Part shown: piece after piece, positions 34,277 through 43,937 of the stretch
Numbering within the stretch: the stretch's first letter is position 1
Layout of the letters: every line of letters begins with the position of its first letter
Assembly (NCBI GenBank): GCA_006546595.1
Contig: VIAD01000011.1
Coordinates: forward strand, 1-64,000
DNA: 64,000 bases
Reading direction: 5' to 3'
From: Moraxellaceae bacterium AER2_44_116
GTDB lineage: Bacteria; Pseudomonadota; Gammaproteobacteria; Pseudomonadales; Moraxellaceae
Translations under genes and position numbers: made by a program
The notes under the pieces: model-generated
What the model saw: only the letters and a program-made list of their open reading frames with translations
Databases searched by the model: none
What the model was told of the DNA's origin: nothing

Positions 34277-34983
34277 AGCCCTCTTATAACAGTCAACTGG
34301 TACTGAATTTAGGCCCTCGTTTAGATGCGCGGCTAAGTGATTTCGCAGGCCCTCATTGGGCTGCTATTATTTCAGCCATTAACGAATTACTCAACGGAGC
34401 CTCTGAGCGTTGTTTTGTTTATGGTGAGCCCGATACAGGCAAAACGCATTTATTAGCCGCCGCTTGTGAAGCCTATTCGGAGCGGGGTTACACGACTGTT
34501 TTGCTGTCGTTGCGTGAGTTATTGGCCAGTAAATCACCCGATTCATTAGAAAGCTTAGAAAACTATCAACTCATTGCCCTAGATGATATAGAAGTAATTC
34601 AGGGACATGATGACTGGCAGGAAGCGTTATTTCACTTGTTAAACCGCGCACAAGAAAGTCAAACACGTATTTTATTAGCCGCTCGCGCCTCTCCTGCACA
34701 ATTAGGGTTACAATTGCCCGATTTAGTGTCCAGATTGAGTCAAGCCGCATGTTTTCATATTCCTAATGGTGAAGATGAAATTGACCGCCATGCAATATTA
34801 CTAGCCGCATTAGGCCGCCGAAACATTCATCTTGAAGCGGACGTTATTCGTTACTTACTCATTAAAGGCCCTCGTTACACAGGACTTTTATTAAAACATT
34901 TAAGCCACTTAGAAGAAGTAGCACTACAACAACGCAAAAAATTGACGCTACACTTCGTTAAACAACTCACTGAGTCACGATAA
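34273..34983 (+). CDS. hda: DnaA regulatory inactivator Hda
   Basis: A 236-residue DnaA-like AAA+ protein that, with the beta clamp, promotes hydrolysis of DnaA-bound ATP to prevent re-initiation. It has the clamp-binding N-terminus NSQLVLNLG (near residue 6), a P-loop GEPDTGKTHLL at 51-61, and LIALDDIEVI in the Walker B position. It lacks the DnaA C-terminal DNA-binding domain. Overlaps the AI-2E gene, as in Pseudomonas. Confidence 0.93.
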   Translation: MKPSYNSQLVLNLGPRLDARLSDFAGPHWAAIISAINELLNGASERCFVYGEPDTGKTHLLAAACEAYSERGYTTVLLSLRELLASKSPDSLESLENYQLIALDDIEVIQGHDDWQEALFHLLNRAQESQTRILLAARASPAQLGLQLPDLVSRLSQAACFHIPNGEDEIDRHAILLAALGRRNIHLEADVIRYLLIKGPRYTGLLLKHLSHLEEVALQQRKKLTLHFVKQLTESR

Positions 34984-35021
34984 CAATGACTCAATACCAG
35001 AACCAGAGATAAGCACTTAAG

Positions 35022-35816
35022 ATGAACGACTCCAAAATCACCTCATCCGAACATAATGCCGAGTATTCTATTGACGAACTCGCTCGAGTCGCGGGTGCAA
35101 CCGTCCGTAACGTCAGAGCCTATCAAGATAGAGGTATTTTGCCACCACCTGAACGCCGTGGCCGCAGTGGCATTTACACTCATGCTCACCTCGCTCGTTT
35201 ACGGATGATTGGCCAATTATTAGGGCGCGGTTATAGTATTGCCAACATTGGTGAATTAATTGCGGCATGGGAACAAGGTCAAGATGTCAGCCAACTTCTT
35301 GGCTTAGAATCCGCTATTACTAGCCCGTGGTCAGATGAAACTCCCACCTATTATGAAGCCTTAGAACTACTCTCATTCTTTGGTAAAGACGTCACTCAAG
35401 AGGAAATTCTGCAAGCGTGCCAACTAGGTATTATTGAGTTTGTTGGTGATGGCACACGCTTTAAAGTCGCCAGCCCACGATTATTACATGTCGGTAAAGA
35501 GCTAGTTTCTCTTGGCTTACCGTTAAAAGAACTACTGCTTATCATTGATGGCCTACGCGACAATGTGAACCGTGTAGCAAATATGTTTGTCGAAGTCATT
35601 GCACGTTTGATAGATACATCAGGCAAAAAAAACATTCCTTCACGCGCAGAAACCGCACATTTAGCCGAGATTATTTGGAAAATGCGCCCTCTCGCTGACG
35701 TTGCCGTTGATGCCGAAGTCGCACGAGCGATGGAGCTTGCCATCAACAATTACTTTGGTGAACGCTTAGACTCCATTATGCAAAATATAAACAATAAAGA
35801 GTCAAAAAACGTCTAA
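35022..35816 (+). CDS. MerR family transcriptional regulator
   Basis: A 264-residue regulator with an N-terminal MerR domain (about 14-85: YSIDELARVAGATVRNVRAY, here split; RGILPPPERRGRSG wing; HLARLRMIGQLLGRGYSI). A long C-terminal helical part of about 170 residues lacks the metal-binding cysteines, so it is not a classic metal sensor. Ligand unknown. Located after hda by 38 bases. A large inverted repeat follows between it and the CSLREA genes. Confidence 0.85.
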   Translation: MNDSKITSSEHNAEYSIDELARVAGATVRNVRAYQDRGILPPPERRGRSGIYTHAHLARLRMIGQLLGRGYSIANIGELIAAWEQGQDVSQLLGLESAITSPWSDETPTYYEALELLSFFGKDVTQEEILQACQLGIIEFVGDGTRFKVASPRLLHVGKELVSLGLPLKELLLIIDGLRDNVNRVANMFVEVIARLIDTSGKKNIPSRAETAHLAEIIWKMRPLADVAVDAEVARAMELAINNYFGERLDSIMQNINNKESKNV

Positions 35817-35828
35817 AGCAAAGTAACA

Positions 35829-35887
35829 TCTGTTAACTAGCGTAAAGTCTGTCACTCATGGTACATTCTCTTCGCTGAGTTAACAGA
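35829..35887. promoter_or_regulatory. Large inverted repeat TCTGTTAACT upstream of the CSLREA genes
   Basis: Arms TCTGTTAACTAGCG (35829-35842) and CGCTGAGTTAACAGA (35873-35887) pair almost fully across a 30-base loop. It lacks a T run, so it is not a simple terminator. It may be an operator or RNA hairpin in the leader of the beta-helix protein genes. Confidence 0.45.
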
Positions 35888-35985
35888 CTAACGGCAACAG
35901 AAACACACAAGAAAACGCGCACATTTTGCTTTAGAATGTGCAAAACCAAAATAAAAAACAACAAGCTTATTTGGAGACTCTTCCG

Positions 35986-38178
35986 ATGCCTATTTTTCAG
36001 GGCCGCCTTATCACTTGTTTGATTCTGTCTGCTTTTTCTGCAACTACATGGGCCGATAGCGTCTTAGTCAACACTACCGCCGATAAAAGCGTCGATGATG
36101 AGTTTTGCTCATTACGTGAAGCCGTTGCCTATATTAATTTGAAAAACAGTAAAAAAGCGACTATCGACGAAGAAATAGCGATTATTGCGGGAACGTCATA
36201 TACCTTCATCCTAGATACCACTAAGGCAACTGCTGAACTGAACGTCGAAAAGGCAAAAGCCACACCAGACTCCGCAGAAATTACCCGTTTAGAAGCTAAA
36301 ATTAAAGCCGTTCAAGATAAGTACGATGCAGGTTTGTTGGCACTGAATACTAAACTTCAAACTCAGGAAAACGAGCTAAAACTTGAAACAGGTAAAATTG
36401 AACCAGATGCAAAAATAATCCAATCAATTAATGACAACATAGCTGCATTAAAAGCTAAAATCAAAGCTCAACAAGAAGCTAAAACAACAAAAGAAAAAGA
36501 GCTACAAGATTATAGAGACAAAGGCGTTAACGGCTGCAAAAGTGCCTCCAGTGATTCTGTAGAAACAGTCAAACTTCAAAACTCTAAAACACCCTACGAA
36601 ATCAACAATAGTCCCATTATTGTCAACCTGTCGATGAGTTTTGTATTAGCAACGCCGTATGGGAATGCTGAGGTATCCAATCTTGAAAAAACAGGAGCTG
36701 AAATTGAGCCTCGTACCGTTATTAAAGCGGTCGGTAATCATGCCTTATTTATTATTGATGATGGCAAGAATAGTGACTCAACGACAACTATTAACTCTAG
36801 CTCCGTTATATTTGCTGATATTGATTTTCAAGGCTGTAACACAAATTTTTGTGACGTTAATGGGGGAATATTTTCTAATAAAGAAGAACTTATTATTAAC
36901 AACAGTATCATCAGTGGCGGTTATGCTAGCGAACTTGGCGGAGCCATTTATAATGCCAAGAATGCCATTTTTTCAGGTAGTGGGCTGTTATTTAAAAACA
37001 ATACTGCTAATGATGGTGCAGCGATTTACTCAGAACAAACAGCTATTTTTATCTCAAGCTCACTTTTTACTAGCAATACAGCCCTAAATAGCATTGTCAC
37101 TGTTGCCAATCAGACAGCTAGCCTTAGAGAGTCGGATTATCCCTCTATCATTAACAGTACTTTTTCTGGCAATACGGGAACGGCTATTTCTTCACGTAGT
37201 TCATTAACATTAAAGAATTTAACTGTGGTTTTGAACAGCAATGGCATCAACTTTAATAACGAACCACCCTTTCTGTATAGCTCAATTGTCGCAGCAAACA
37301 TCCAAAAAGATTGCCTCAATGTCGGTGCAATTTCAAATGACAAACAAGATATCACCTATGTCGCACATAATATTTATCAAACAGGGTGTGAGTTAGTATC
37401 TACTTTTACGAATGTTAATATCTACAATCCAAATCATCAAAAACTAGCTAGCACGGTAAAAATCATTGCTGACACCGATGTCAATGGTAAAAAAACAGGT
37501 GACAAATGCGCAGCGCCGCCAGCCCAAGGTTTATTATGCCCACTATCCGATAATGGCGGTCTGACTAACACGCATAAACCACGTTTGCTAGTCGAATATA
37601 AATCACTATCGGAATCCCCTATTGTCAATAAGGGATTTTATACGACGATTGCATACTCCAAGTGTCCTGACTTAGATCAACGAGCACGCGCTCGTACCAG
37701 TTGTGATATTGGAGCGGTCGAATTACAAGGTCTCATTGCCTCTACGCAAGGGCAAGATATTACCTTCGGACAAAAAGCTATTTTTGATATATTTGAAAAA
37801 ATTGGTGATGGGGAGTTACTACCTGCCGAACAATGTACAGCAATGTTCGGCCCTATTGTTGATGGTTACAAAGATGGTTGCTTACGTTTGTTAAATTTTC
37901 CGACTAAAGGCGTAGTCCGTTTCGACAATCAAAATCATCAAGTGATATACAACACCACGCTACCCGACTTTCACGGTTTTGATAAATTCTCTTATCTCAT
38001 GACCACCACAATTAGCCGATTTAGCGATGCCCGTAACGACCAAGAAGTCAAAATTGATGTAAAAGTTGTTTCTGATCCCGCTACTCCTGTTAGTTCAAAA
38101 TCATTAGATACAGGTACGACTAGTATTTTTTCTTTACTCATGCTTAGCCTCTTAATGGTGTGGCGACGGACACGTTGA
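35986..38178 (+). CDS. Secreted CSLREA-domain beta-helix protein with coiled-coil insertion
   Basis: A 730-residue exported protein. Signal peptide (LITCLILSAFSATTWA), then the CSLREA motif at 41-46 in EFCSLREAVAYIN, typical of parallel beta-helix surface proteins. A Lys/Glu-rich coiled coil of about 100 residues (about 77-180) is inserted before the Asn/Ser-rich beta-helix repeats, which end near 520. A Cadherin-like region follows and then a GlyGly-CTERM-like tail: a short small-residue stretch, one hydrophobic helix and WRRTR. Such tails are rhombosortase substrates. GGAG precedes the ATG. The function may be adhesion or surface display; no enzyme motif is seen. Confidence 0.85.
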   Translation: MPIFQGRLITCLILSAFSATTWADSVLVNTTADKSVDDEFCSLREAVAYINLKNSKKATIDEEIAIIAGTSYTFILDTTKATAELNVEKAKATPDSAEITRLEAKIKAVQDKYDAGLLALNTKLQTQENELKLETGKIEPDAKIIQSINDNIAALKAKIKAQQEAKTTKEKELQDYRDKGVNGCKSASSDSVETVKLQNSKTPYEINNSPIIVNLSMSFVLATPYGNAEVSNLEKTGAEIEPRTVIKAVGNHALFIIDDGKNSDSTTTINSSSVIFADIDFQGCNTNFCDVNGGIFSNKEELIINNSIISGGYASELGGAIYNAKNAIFSGSGLLFKNNTANDGAAIYSEQTAIFISSSLFTSNTALNSIVTVANQTASLRESDYPSIINSTFSGNTGTAISSRSSLTLKNLTVVLNSNGINFNNEPPFLYSSIVAANIQKDCLNVGAISNDKQDITYVAHNIYQTGCELVSTFTNVNIYNPNHQKLASTVKIIADTDVNGKKTGDKCAAPPAQGLLCPLSDNGGLTNTHKPRLLVEYKSLSESPIVNKGFYTTIAYSKCPDLDQRARARTSCDIGAVELQGLIASTQGQDITFGQKAIFDIFEKIGDGELLPAEQCTAMFGPIVDGYKDGCLRLLNFPTKGVVRFDNQNHQVIYNTTLPDFHGFDKFSYLMTTTISRFSDARNDQEVKIDVKVVSDPATPVSSKSLDTGTTSIFSLLMLSLLMVWRRTR

Positions 38179-38189
38179 GGATAATAATA

Positions 38190-40304
38190 ATGAAATTTCT
38201 TCAGGCTTTTTGTTTGGCCTCAATTTTTATGGCTAGCCAGAGCTACGCAAGAGTTGTTGTGACAGTCAATACAACCAACGATGAAAACGGTGAGAACGCT
38301 CTCAACTGTTCACTACGTGAAGCGGTGCACGCCATCAACACGCATAAAGCATTTGGAGGATGTGCCGCAGGTGAAATTTATGGCACAAATGTCATCTCTT
38401 TAGCCAATGAAACGTATGTCCTTAGCAAAGGTGAAATGACGATTAGTCATGAAGTCACTATTGAAGGCTTTTTAACCTCAGATGCCGAACTAGAAGATAG
38501 CATTTTAGGGACAAAGCCCAAAAGAATGCCTCCCTCTACAACTATTGATGGAAGTCTTAAACGAATATTCAACACCTCTGGGGATAGAAAAGGCTTAACC
38601 TTAAAAAATTTAGTACTAACACACGGTAAAGCCGACTTAGGCGGTGCAATTCTCGCAGGTGGTCAGGTCAACCTAGAACATGTTGTTATTTCAGATAATG
38701 AAGCAAGTGTAGCAGGTGGGGCTATTTATCTCAGTGGACGTGATACAGGTCTTAGCATCGTAGAAAGCACGCTTTCAAAAAATAAAGCTGACAAAGGTGC
38801 GGCGTTAGGAATGTCATGCCTTGACTATCTAAACCCCCTTTCGAGAAGTATTACGATTACTAGTAGTAGTATTATTCATAACGGCAGCAATGAAAATACG
38901 AGTGTTATTCATGGCTGCGGCAAAATATCGCTAACAATTGATACTAGCACCATTGCCCAAAATACTGCCAACACGATGGGCGGCATTTTATATTTTGCTG
39001 ATTCACAAATAGATAACACAAGCGTATTAACACTTAACAGCACGACCGTTGTGGAAAACAAAATCGCACCTGCATTAACTTATGGTGGCCTAGGTCTGCT
39101 ATCACTTAACTCATCCATTATTGCCTTCAATGATATAGGTTGTTCCGCCAAAGCGGGCAGTCTTACTTTGTACAATAATGGTGACTCTGTTGGTGCACAC
39201 AACACGCTACAAAAATGTCCACTAAAATACAGCACAACAAATACTTCACCTAAACTAGACATTAATTTAGATGAACACTCGGATGCTGACTTTGCAATAG
39301 AACTACACCCATTAGCCAATTATGGTGGCTACACGGATACTTACTTACCTAAACTTAGTTCTAAATACATCCTCAATAAAGCCGCATCAGCCCTATGTAA
39401 ATCGATAGACCAACGCGGAAGCAATACGGTTACGACCCAAGCTGCAACTATTTGTGATGCAGGCTCTGTAGAAAGACGTGCGGCAGTCGCTGTTTTTGAC
39501 GCAACTAAAATCATCACCAATCAAGATGAAACCAATCGAACGATAGATGTCGATGTTTTAGAAAACGATATGCCCAGCGAAACCGAAACCACGCGTGGCG
39601 AATTTGGCAAAGATCCTGTCACAGGTAACTACTTAATTCAATTAACCGAAACGGCTAATAACAGATGTACGATTGTACACAAAGAAAATCAAAGACCTAT
39701 TATACGTTTTGACAACAAAGGAATTCCTCTCGAAGAAGCGCGTGCCGTTACCTGCAAATATAAATTTACCGATAGCAATGGAAATCTTTCCACTGAAGGT
39801 GTTCTACTGTTTAGAACGATTAATAAACCCCCTATCGCTACCGATGACTCCTACACACTCGCTAGTGGTACATCAACCGTATCGCTTGATGTATTAAGTA
39901 ACGATCACGATAAAAATGATGGTGTTTATGGCGGTCTCTGTACGGATGCCAATAACGTTAACTGTAACGGTTTTTATATTAGAGTCGTTTCTCAACCTAC
40001 TGTCGGTGTCATAGAAGCCGAAAGAAAAGGCAATTGCCCTGACTATGACGATAGCAATAAATATATCTGTTACGGCGGTCGCATAACCTACCGCAGTAAA
40101 AACACACTATCTCCTTTTGACGATAAATTCACCTATGTTGTTTATGACATCGATAAAATGGCCTCAAATGTAGCAACTGTGACTATTGTGAACCAAACTG
40201 GTGTAAATGAAGAGTCAGGTTCTGGTAGCTTAGGTCTATTCTCTTTGTTAGGCTTAGGGTGTTTGGCGTTTTATCGTCGTTTTAGGAAATCTTACGTTGG
40301 TTAA
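38190..40304 (+). CDS. Secreted CSLREA-domain beta-helix protein with Cadherin-like domains
   Basis: A 704-residue protein paralogous in plan to its neighbour. Signal peptide FLQAFCLASIFMASQSYA, CSLREAVHAIN near residue 38, then right-handed beta-helix repeats with SxIxxN turns to about residue 430, two Cadherin/Big-like modules marked by NPATDDSYTL-like and DVLSNDHDK segments, and a tail GSGSLGLFSLLGLGCLAFYRR typical of GlyGly-CTERM proteins. The gap to the first gene is 11 bases. No coiled-coil insertion is present here. Confidence 0.88.
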   Translation: MKFLQAFCLASIFMASQSYARVVVTVNTTNDENGENALNCSLREAVHAINTHKAFGGCAAGEIYGTNVISLANETYVLSKGEMTISHEVTIEGFLTSDAELEDSILGTKPKRMPPSTTIDGSLKRIFNTSGDRKGLTLKNLVLTHGKADLGGAILAGGQVNLEHVVISDNEASVAGGAIYLSGRDTGLSIVESTLSKNKADKGAALGMSCLDYLNPLSRSITITSSSIIHNGSNENTSVIHGCGKISLTIDTSTIAQNTANTMGGILYFADSQIDNTSVLTLNSTTVVENKIAPALTYGGLGLLSLNSSIIAFNDIGCSAKAGSLTLYNNGDSVGAHNTLQKCPLKYSTTNTSPKLDINLDEHSDADFAIELHPLANYGGYTDTYLPKLSSKYILNKAASALCKSIDQRGSNTVTTQAATICDAGSVERRAAVAVFDATKIITNQDETNRTIDVDVLENDMPSETETTRGEFGKDPVTGNYLIQLTETANNRCTIVHKENQRPIIRFDNKGIPLEEARAVTCKYKFTDSNGNLSTEGVLLFRTINKPPIATDDSYTLASGTSTVSLDVLSNDHDKNDGVYGGLCTDANNVNCNGFYIRVVSQPTVGVIEAERKGNCPDYDDSNKYICYGGRITYRSKNTLSPFDDKFTYVVYDIDKMASNVATVTIVNQTGVNEESGSGSLGLFSLLGLGCLAFYRRFRKSYVG

Positions 40305-40926
40305 TTTATCTCGTGTTCTATTGATGGTGGGTTGTGGCTTACTCGTAAACTCCCCTGCCATCTGTTCGGCTAGTGATACAGTGACTCAGCCAGTTGTAGA
40401 AAAAGTATCGTTAGAAGTGCCTGAATTAATACAAATTCTGAGTATTGATGGCCAAGAAGGTAATAGTCACTTTCTTGGCAGCCGTGCCCACATACAACCA
40501 TTAACCGTTGGTGAGCATGTCTTAAGCGTTCGTTATACACAGTTGTTTAATATTAATGCTGATGAACACGACATCCTGAAATCTAAACCAATGGCCATAC
40601 GGTTTACCGCTGAAGCAGGCCAAACGTATCAGCTCAGTGTCAATCCGCCCAAGCGTTACGAGGCCGCCAAAGAGTTTGCCAAACAGCCCGATATTCGTTT
40701 AGTCAATAAAACAGCGGGTACTAGCCAACAAGCAATACCCATTAAGTCATACGCGGAAGCGTCATTAGTTGATAGCATCGGCAAAGCCTTTCAAAGCAGT
40801 GATGAGTCTGTCAGCAAACAATCTGATAATGTGCAGCTCCTCCAAGATATTTGGCTACGTGCTACTCCGACTGAACGCCAAGCATTTGCCGCTTGGTTAG
40901 CCAGTAAAGCCGCTTCGGCAAAATAA
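40297..40926 (+). CDS. DUF2057 family periplasmic protein
   Basis: A 209-residue exported protein. A signal peptide (LLMVGCGLLVNSPAICSA) precedes the DUF2057 pattern: VPELIQILSIDGQEG, HIQPLTVGEHVLSVRYTQLF and the AIRFTAEAGQTYQLSV segment. The E. coli homologue YccT affects curli assembly. A TTG start at 40297, overlapping the previous stop by eight bases, is preferred because AGGA is well placed; an ATG at 40324 is the alternative. As the third gene of the CSLREA cluster, it may serve the surface proteins, though this is inference. Confidence 0.8.
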   Translation: MVNLSRVLLMVGCGLLVNSPAICSASDTVTQPVVEKVSLEVPELIQILSIDGQEGNSHFLGSRAHIQPLTVGEHVLSVRYTQLFNINADEHDILKSKPMAIRFTAEAGQTYQLSVNPPKRYEAAKEFAKQPDIRLVNKTAGTSQQAIPIKSYAEASLVDSIGKAFQSSDESVSKQSDNVQLLQDIWLRATPTERQAFAAWLASKAASAK

Positions 40927-40944
40927 TCCACCACTCAAAAAATA

Positions 40945-40975
40945 AACTCAGGCGAACGTCATGTTCACCTGAGTT
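40945..40975. terminator. Bidirectional terminator between DUF2057 and creD
   Basis: AACTCAGGCGAAC (40945-40957) pairs with GTTCACCTGAGTT (40963-40975) apart from one mismatch. It sits between convergent genes. T runs are weak, so termination is likely but not certain. Confidence 0.6.
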
Positions 40976-40999
40976 ATTAAGTCAATACCAATAAGCTTG

Positions 41000-42412
41000 C
41001 TATTCCTGCGGCTGCGCCTTCTGTCCTAACTCGTACCAATCAACATGACGGGTTAAAAACATCATGACGGCAATGAGTACAAATACCAAGACTGAACCTA
41101 ACATCAAGGTATAATCTTCGGACTGCAAAATCACAAACATCGTGCCGTACATGGCTGCTAGAATCGTGCTAAACAACAACGAGCGAGCAATACTTTTTAA
41201 AACATAACTGACATAAAAAGTCATCAGGCTGATACAGGCGGCACTCGACACGCCATAGGCTAGCGGAAAATTGATATGCTCACTAAACGACAGCAGCAAG
41301 ACATAAAACACCGCCAACGCCGCACCGACTAGAGCATACTGCATCGGATGAATACGCAAGTCTTTCAAAATCTCGAAGAGAAAAAACGCCCCAAAGGTGA
41401 TGACTAAAAATAAAGCAGCATACTTAATGGCGCGATCGGTCATTAAATAAACATCCACTGCTTGAATAAAACTGACACCAAAGCTCCCTGCTACCGCCAA
41501 ATTATTTGCATCTCCCTGAGAATACTCTGCTCTGGTATTTGAACTGACTGGACGATGAAATGCTTGTTGTAATTGCTTACATGACTCCGTGTTGGCATCC
41601 ATACAACCTGCCAATAATTGGCTATTCCGATTAGCAATATAGGTGTTTTTCCAATCTGCATTAAAACTTTTGCTGGTGATATTTTTCGTCGGTAATGATT
41701 CACCAAAAAAGCTAGGATGCGGCCAATTTGCCACCATCGCTAATGACAACTCTTTACCCAAAGGTAAAAACTGTAAACTGCCAGTTCCTGTAATATCCAT
41801 CGTCACCGTAAAATCAAAACGATTGCTTTTCGATAAGTCATGCAAACTAATATGGGTGTAGGTCGCTGCTAAAGGATTGCTTTCTTCATCACGCGGAAAC
41901 TCAAAAGCAAATTTTTGCTGGTTAATGCTCAAGACAGGCGGACTTTTTAAGCCGCGCAAATCCGACAGATATATGCGCATTGTGGCATTTGACCAATCAA
42001 CCTGTTGATTAGCCGCAGGACTAAGTAGCTTGTCACTTAACACAAACCGCCCTGTCATTATCGCTTGGTTATGGTAGCTAATTGCCCGATAAATGCCACG
42101 CTTAAAGCTTTGGTCATCGACCTCTACCTTATTTTTCCATTCCATTGTTTCAGGGCTAATGACTACCTGTTTGCGTTTACTACAGATTTTGCTTTTATCA
42201 TTAGGACAATCAAACGTCGTGGTGACAGGGACAATAATAAACGGTGTCAGCACCGTTTGACTGTTGACGTTATTACGGGCGATATCTTGGATGACTCGCT
42301 GATAATTGCCTTGCCGTTCATAGACAGTGCCGCGAATAACGGCAAAAGCAATTAAGAATAAGACAATCAGTAACGAGATCATCATGATTTTAGAACTGAG
42401 TACGCGTTGCAT
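41000..42412 (-). CDS. creD: Inner membrane protein CreD
   Basis: A 470-residue membrane protein with an N-terminal helix (residues 10-28), a large periplasmic domain with the family's LTPFIIVPV and NWPHPSFFGESLP segments, and about six helices after residue 315. CreD is the main output gene of CreBC in several gammaproteobacteria and affects envelope integrity and beta-lactam resistance. It follows creC by 83 bases, with an inverted repeat in the gap, so it may have its own promoter. Confidence 0.92.
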   Translation of the reverse strand: MQRVLSSKIMMISLLIVLFLIAFAVIRGTVYERQGNYQRVIQDIARNNVNSQTVLTPFIIVPVTTTFDCPNDKSKICSKRKQVVISPETMEWKNKVEVDDQSFKRGIYRAISYHNQAIMTGRFVLSDKLLSPAANQQVDWSNATMRIYLSDLRGLKSPPVLSINQQKFAFEFPRDEESNPLAATYTHISLHDLSKSNRFDFTVTMDITGTGSLQFLPLGKELSLAMVANWPHPSFFGESLPTKNITSKSFNADWKNTYIANRNSQLLAGCMDANTESCKQLQQAFHRPVSSNTRAEYSQGDANNLAVAGSFGVSFIQAVDVYLMTDRAIKYAALFLVITFGAFFLFEILKDLRIHPMQYALVGAALAVFYVLLLSFSEHINFPLAYGVSSAACISLMTFYVSYVLKSIARSLLFSTILAAMYGTMFVILQSEDYTLMLGSVLVFVLIAVMMFLTRHVDWYELGQKAQPQE

Positions 42413-42423
42413 GGTGAAACCCC

Positions 42424-42449
42424 TTTATAGATAGCAATGAATCTATAAA
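42424..42449. promoter_or_regulatory. TTTATAGAT inverted repeat in the creD leader
   Basis: TTTATAGAT and ATCTATAAA are perfect arms across an eight-base loop, 12 bases upstream of the creD start. This is not the TTCAC-type CreB box I would expect, so an operator or RNA hairpin is only suggested. Confidence 0.35.
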
Positions 42450-42495
42450 CAAGTTTGACGATGTGAGATGTGCTAAGCGTCAGTTGAATGTGAAC

Positions 42496-43932
42496 TTAAG
42501 GTGATTTTTCGATGAACACAGGAAAACACAACCGAACGGCCACACCTTCTTCTACATTGGTAATAACAACCGTTGCTTGATGTAAGTGCATGACTTCTTT
42601 GACTAAAGTCAAACCTAAGCCTGTACTTTTGCGTTGTGTGTCAGGGCGAGGCAAAGAATAATAGCGATTAAAAAGTTGTGTTAACGCATAGTCAGGAATA
42701 TGTTGACCTTGATTCTGTATCGTTAAGTTAATGCTTGTTGCTTGTTTCTCGCCATGAATTAGTATCTTTTTACCAACTGGCGTAAAATCTAAGGCATTAT
42801 CAATAATATTCGACAATGCCTGCTCTAGCCAAAAAGACTCCGCCTCAATAAGCAAATGCTGGGGTAACTCTAACTGACATTGAATCTGCCTCTGCTGAAA
42901 TTGTGGCGCTTTATCGGCTAATACTTTCTGCATGACCACCGTCAAATCAACTGTCGTTTTCACTAATAGCTGCTGTTTTTCTAAACGTGCTAACAGTAAT
43001 AAGTGATCAATAAGCCGTTTGAGTTTGTCAGTTTGCTGTTGAATATTGTCGCAAAAACGCAGACGGTCTTCAGTAGGCAATTCATCCTGCAATAACTCGG
43101 CACTGGCTTGAATGGCGGTTAATGGGCTTTTAAGTTCATGGGTTAAGGTATGGACATAGTTTTCAACATACTCTTTACCCTCTAATTGTTGGCGCATCTG
43201 GTCGATGGCAACAATGAGTTGGTTTAATTCTTGAGCTGCCCAAAAGTGTAAAGGCTTGCGCTGCAAGGGTGATAAGGTCAGTGCATATTGCGCGACTTGA
43301 TAAATCGCATGACGTAACCACCACGCCACCAACGCACTAAAGAACAACGATAACACCACGACAATCGCGCCCTGCTTGAGCATTTGCTGTTGCGCGCGCT
43401 CAATAAAGGGCTGCATGGCACGTCCTGCTTTCGATAAGCTGACGACACCAATAATACGTTGCTTGTCCATAATCGGCGCAGCTACATACATGACTGAGCT
43501 GTTTACGTCTTCTGGATTACTGCGTGTAGAACGCACGCCATACCGCCCTTGTAGAGTTAAATAGACATCATTCCATTGTGAGTAATTTTGTCCTGTCGCC
43601 TGCCCTTGTGAGTCGTATAAGACAATGCCCTGATCGTCGGTGATATACAGTTGTTGTGAAACGCTGTCTTTGTCACGCTCCCAAATACGCGCACGTAATG
43701 GCCGAGCAAGGATTTGAGCAATTTTTTCTTGAAACTCAGGTGTTTGTAGGCGTTGATTTTTAAGATCATCGGCAACTAACGCGGAAATTAAATTGGCATT
43801 ATCCGCAAGGGTATCTTCAATGGCTTGTTTGACACTCGGTTTGACTTGGTCTTGTAGGGCATTGATGGTGACATACGCGCCAACCAATAGCACGATAGCA
43901 AACGCTGCCCAAATCCGTAAAAAAATCGACAT
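42496..43932 (-). CDS. creC: Sensor histidine kinase CreC
   Basis: A 478-residue two-component kinase. One helix at the N-terminus and one near 185-205 flank a periplasmic sensing domain; HAMP and dimerisation follow. The phospho-acceptor His265 lies in THELKSPLTAIQ, then N, G1 and G2 ATP-binding boxes: LSNIIDNALDFTP, QHIPDYALT and TGLGLTLVKEV. It overlaps nothing; creB ends five bases upstream. With CreB it responds to carbon source or cell-wall stress in relatives. Confidence 0.92.
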   Translation of the reverse strand: MSIFLRIWAAFAIVLLVGAYVTINALQDQVKPSVKQAIEDTLADNANLISALVADDLKNQRLQTPEFQEKIAQILARPLRARIWERDKDSVSQQLYITDDQGIVLYDSQGQATGQNYSQWNDVYLTLQGRYGVRSTRSNPEDVNSSVMYVAAPIMDKQRIIGVVSLSKAGRAMQPFIERAQQQMLKQGAIVVVLSLFFSALVAWWLRHAIYQVAQYALTLSPLQRKPLHFWAAQELNQLIVAIDQMRQQLEGKEYVENYVHTLTHELKSPLTAIQASAELLQDELPTEDRLRFCDNIQQQTDKLKRLIDHLLLLARLEKQQLLVKTTVDLTVVMQKVLADKAPQFQQRQIQCQLELPQHLLIEAESFWLEQALSNIIDNALDFTPVGKKILIHGEKQATSINLTIQNQGQHIPDYALTQLFNRYYSLPRPDTQRKSTGLGLTLVKEVMHLHQATVVITNVEEGVAVRLCFPVFIEKSP

Positions 43933-43937
43933 AATGA

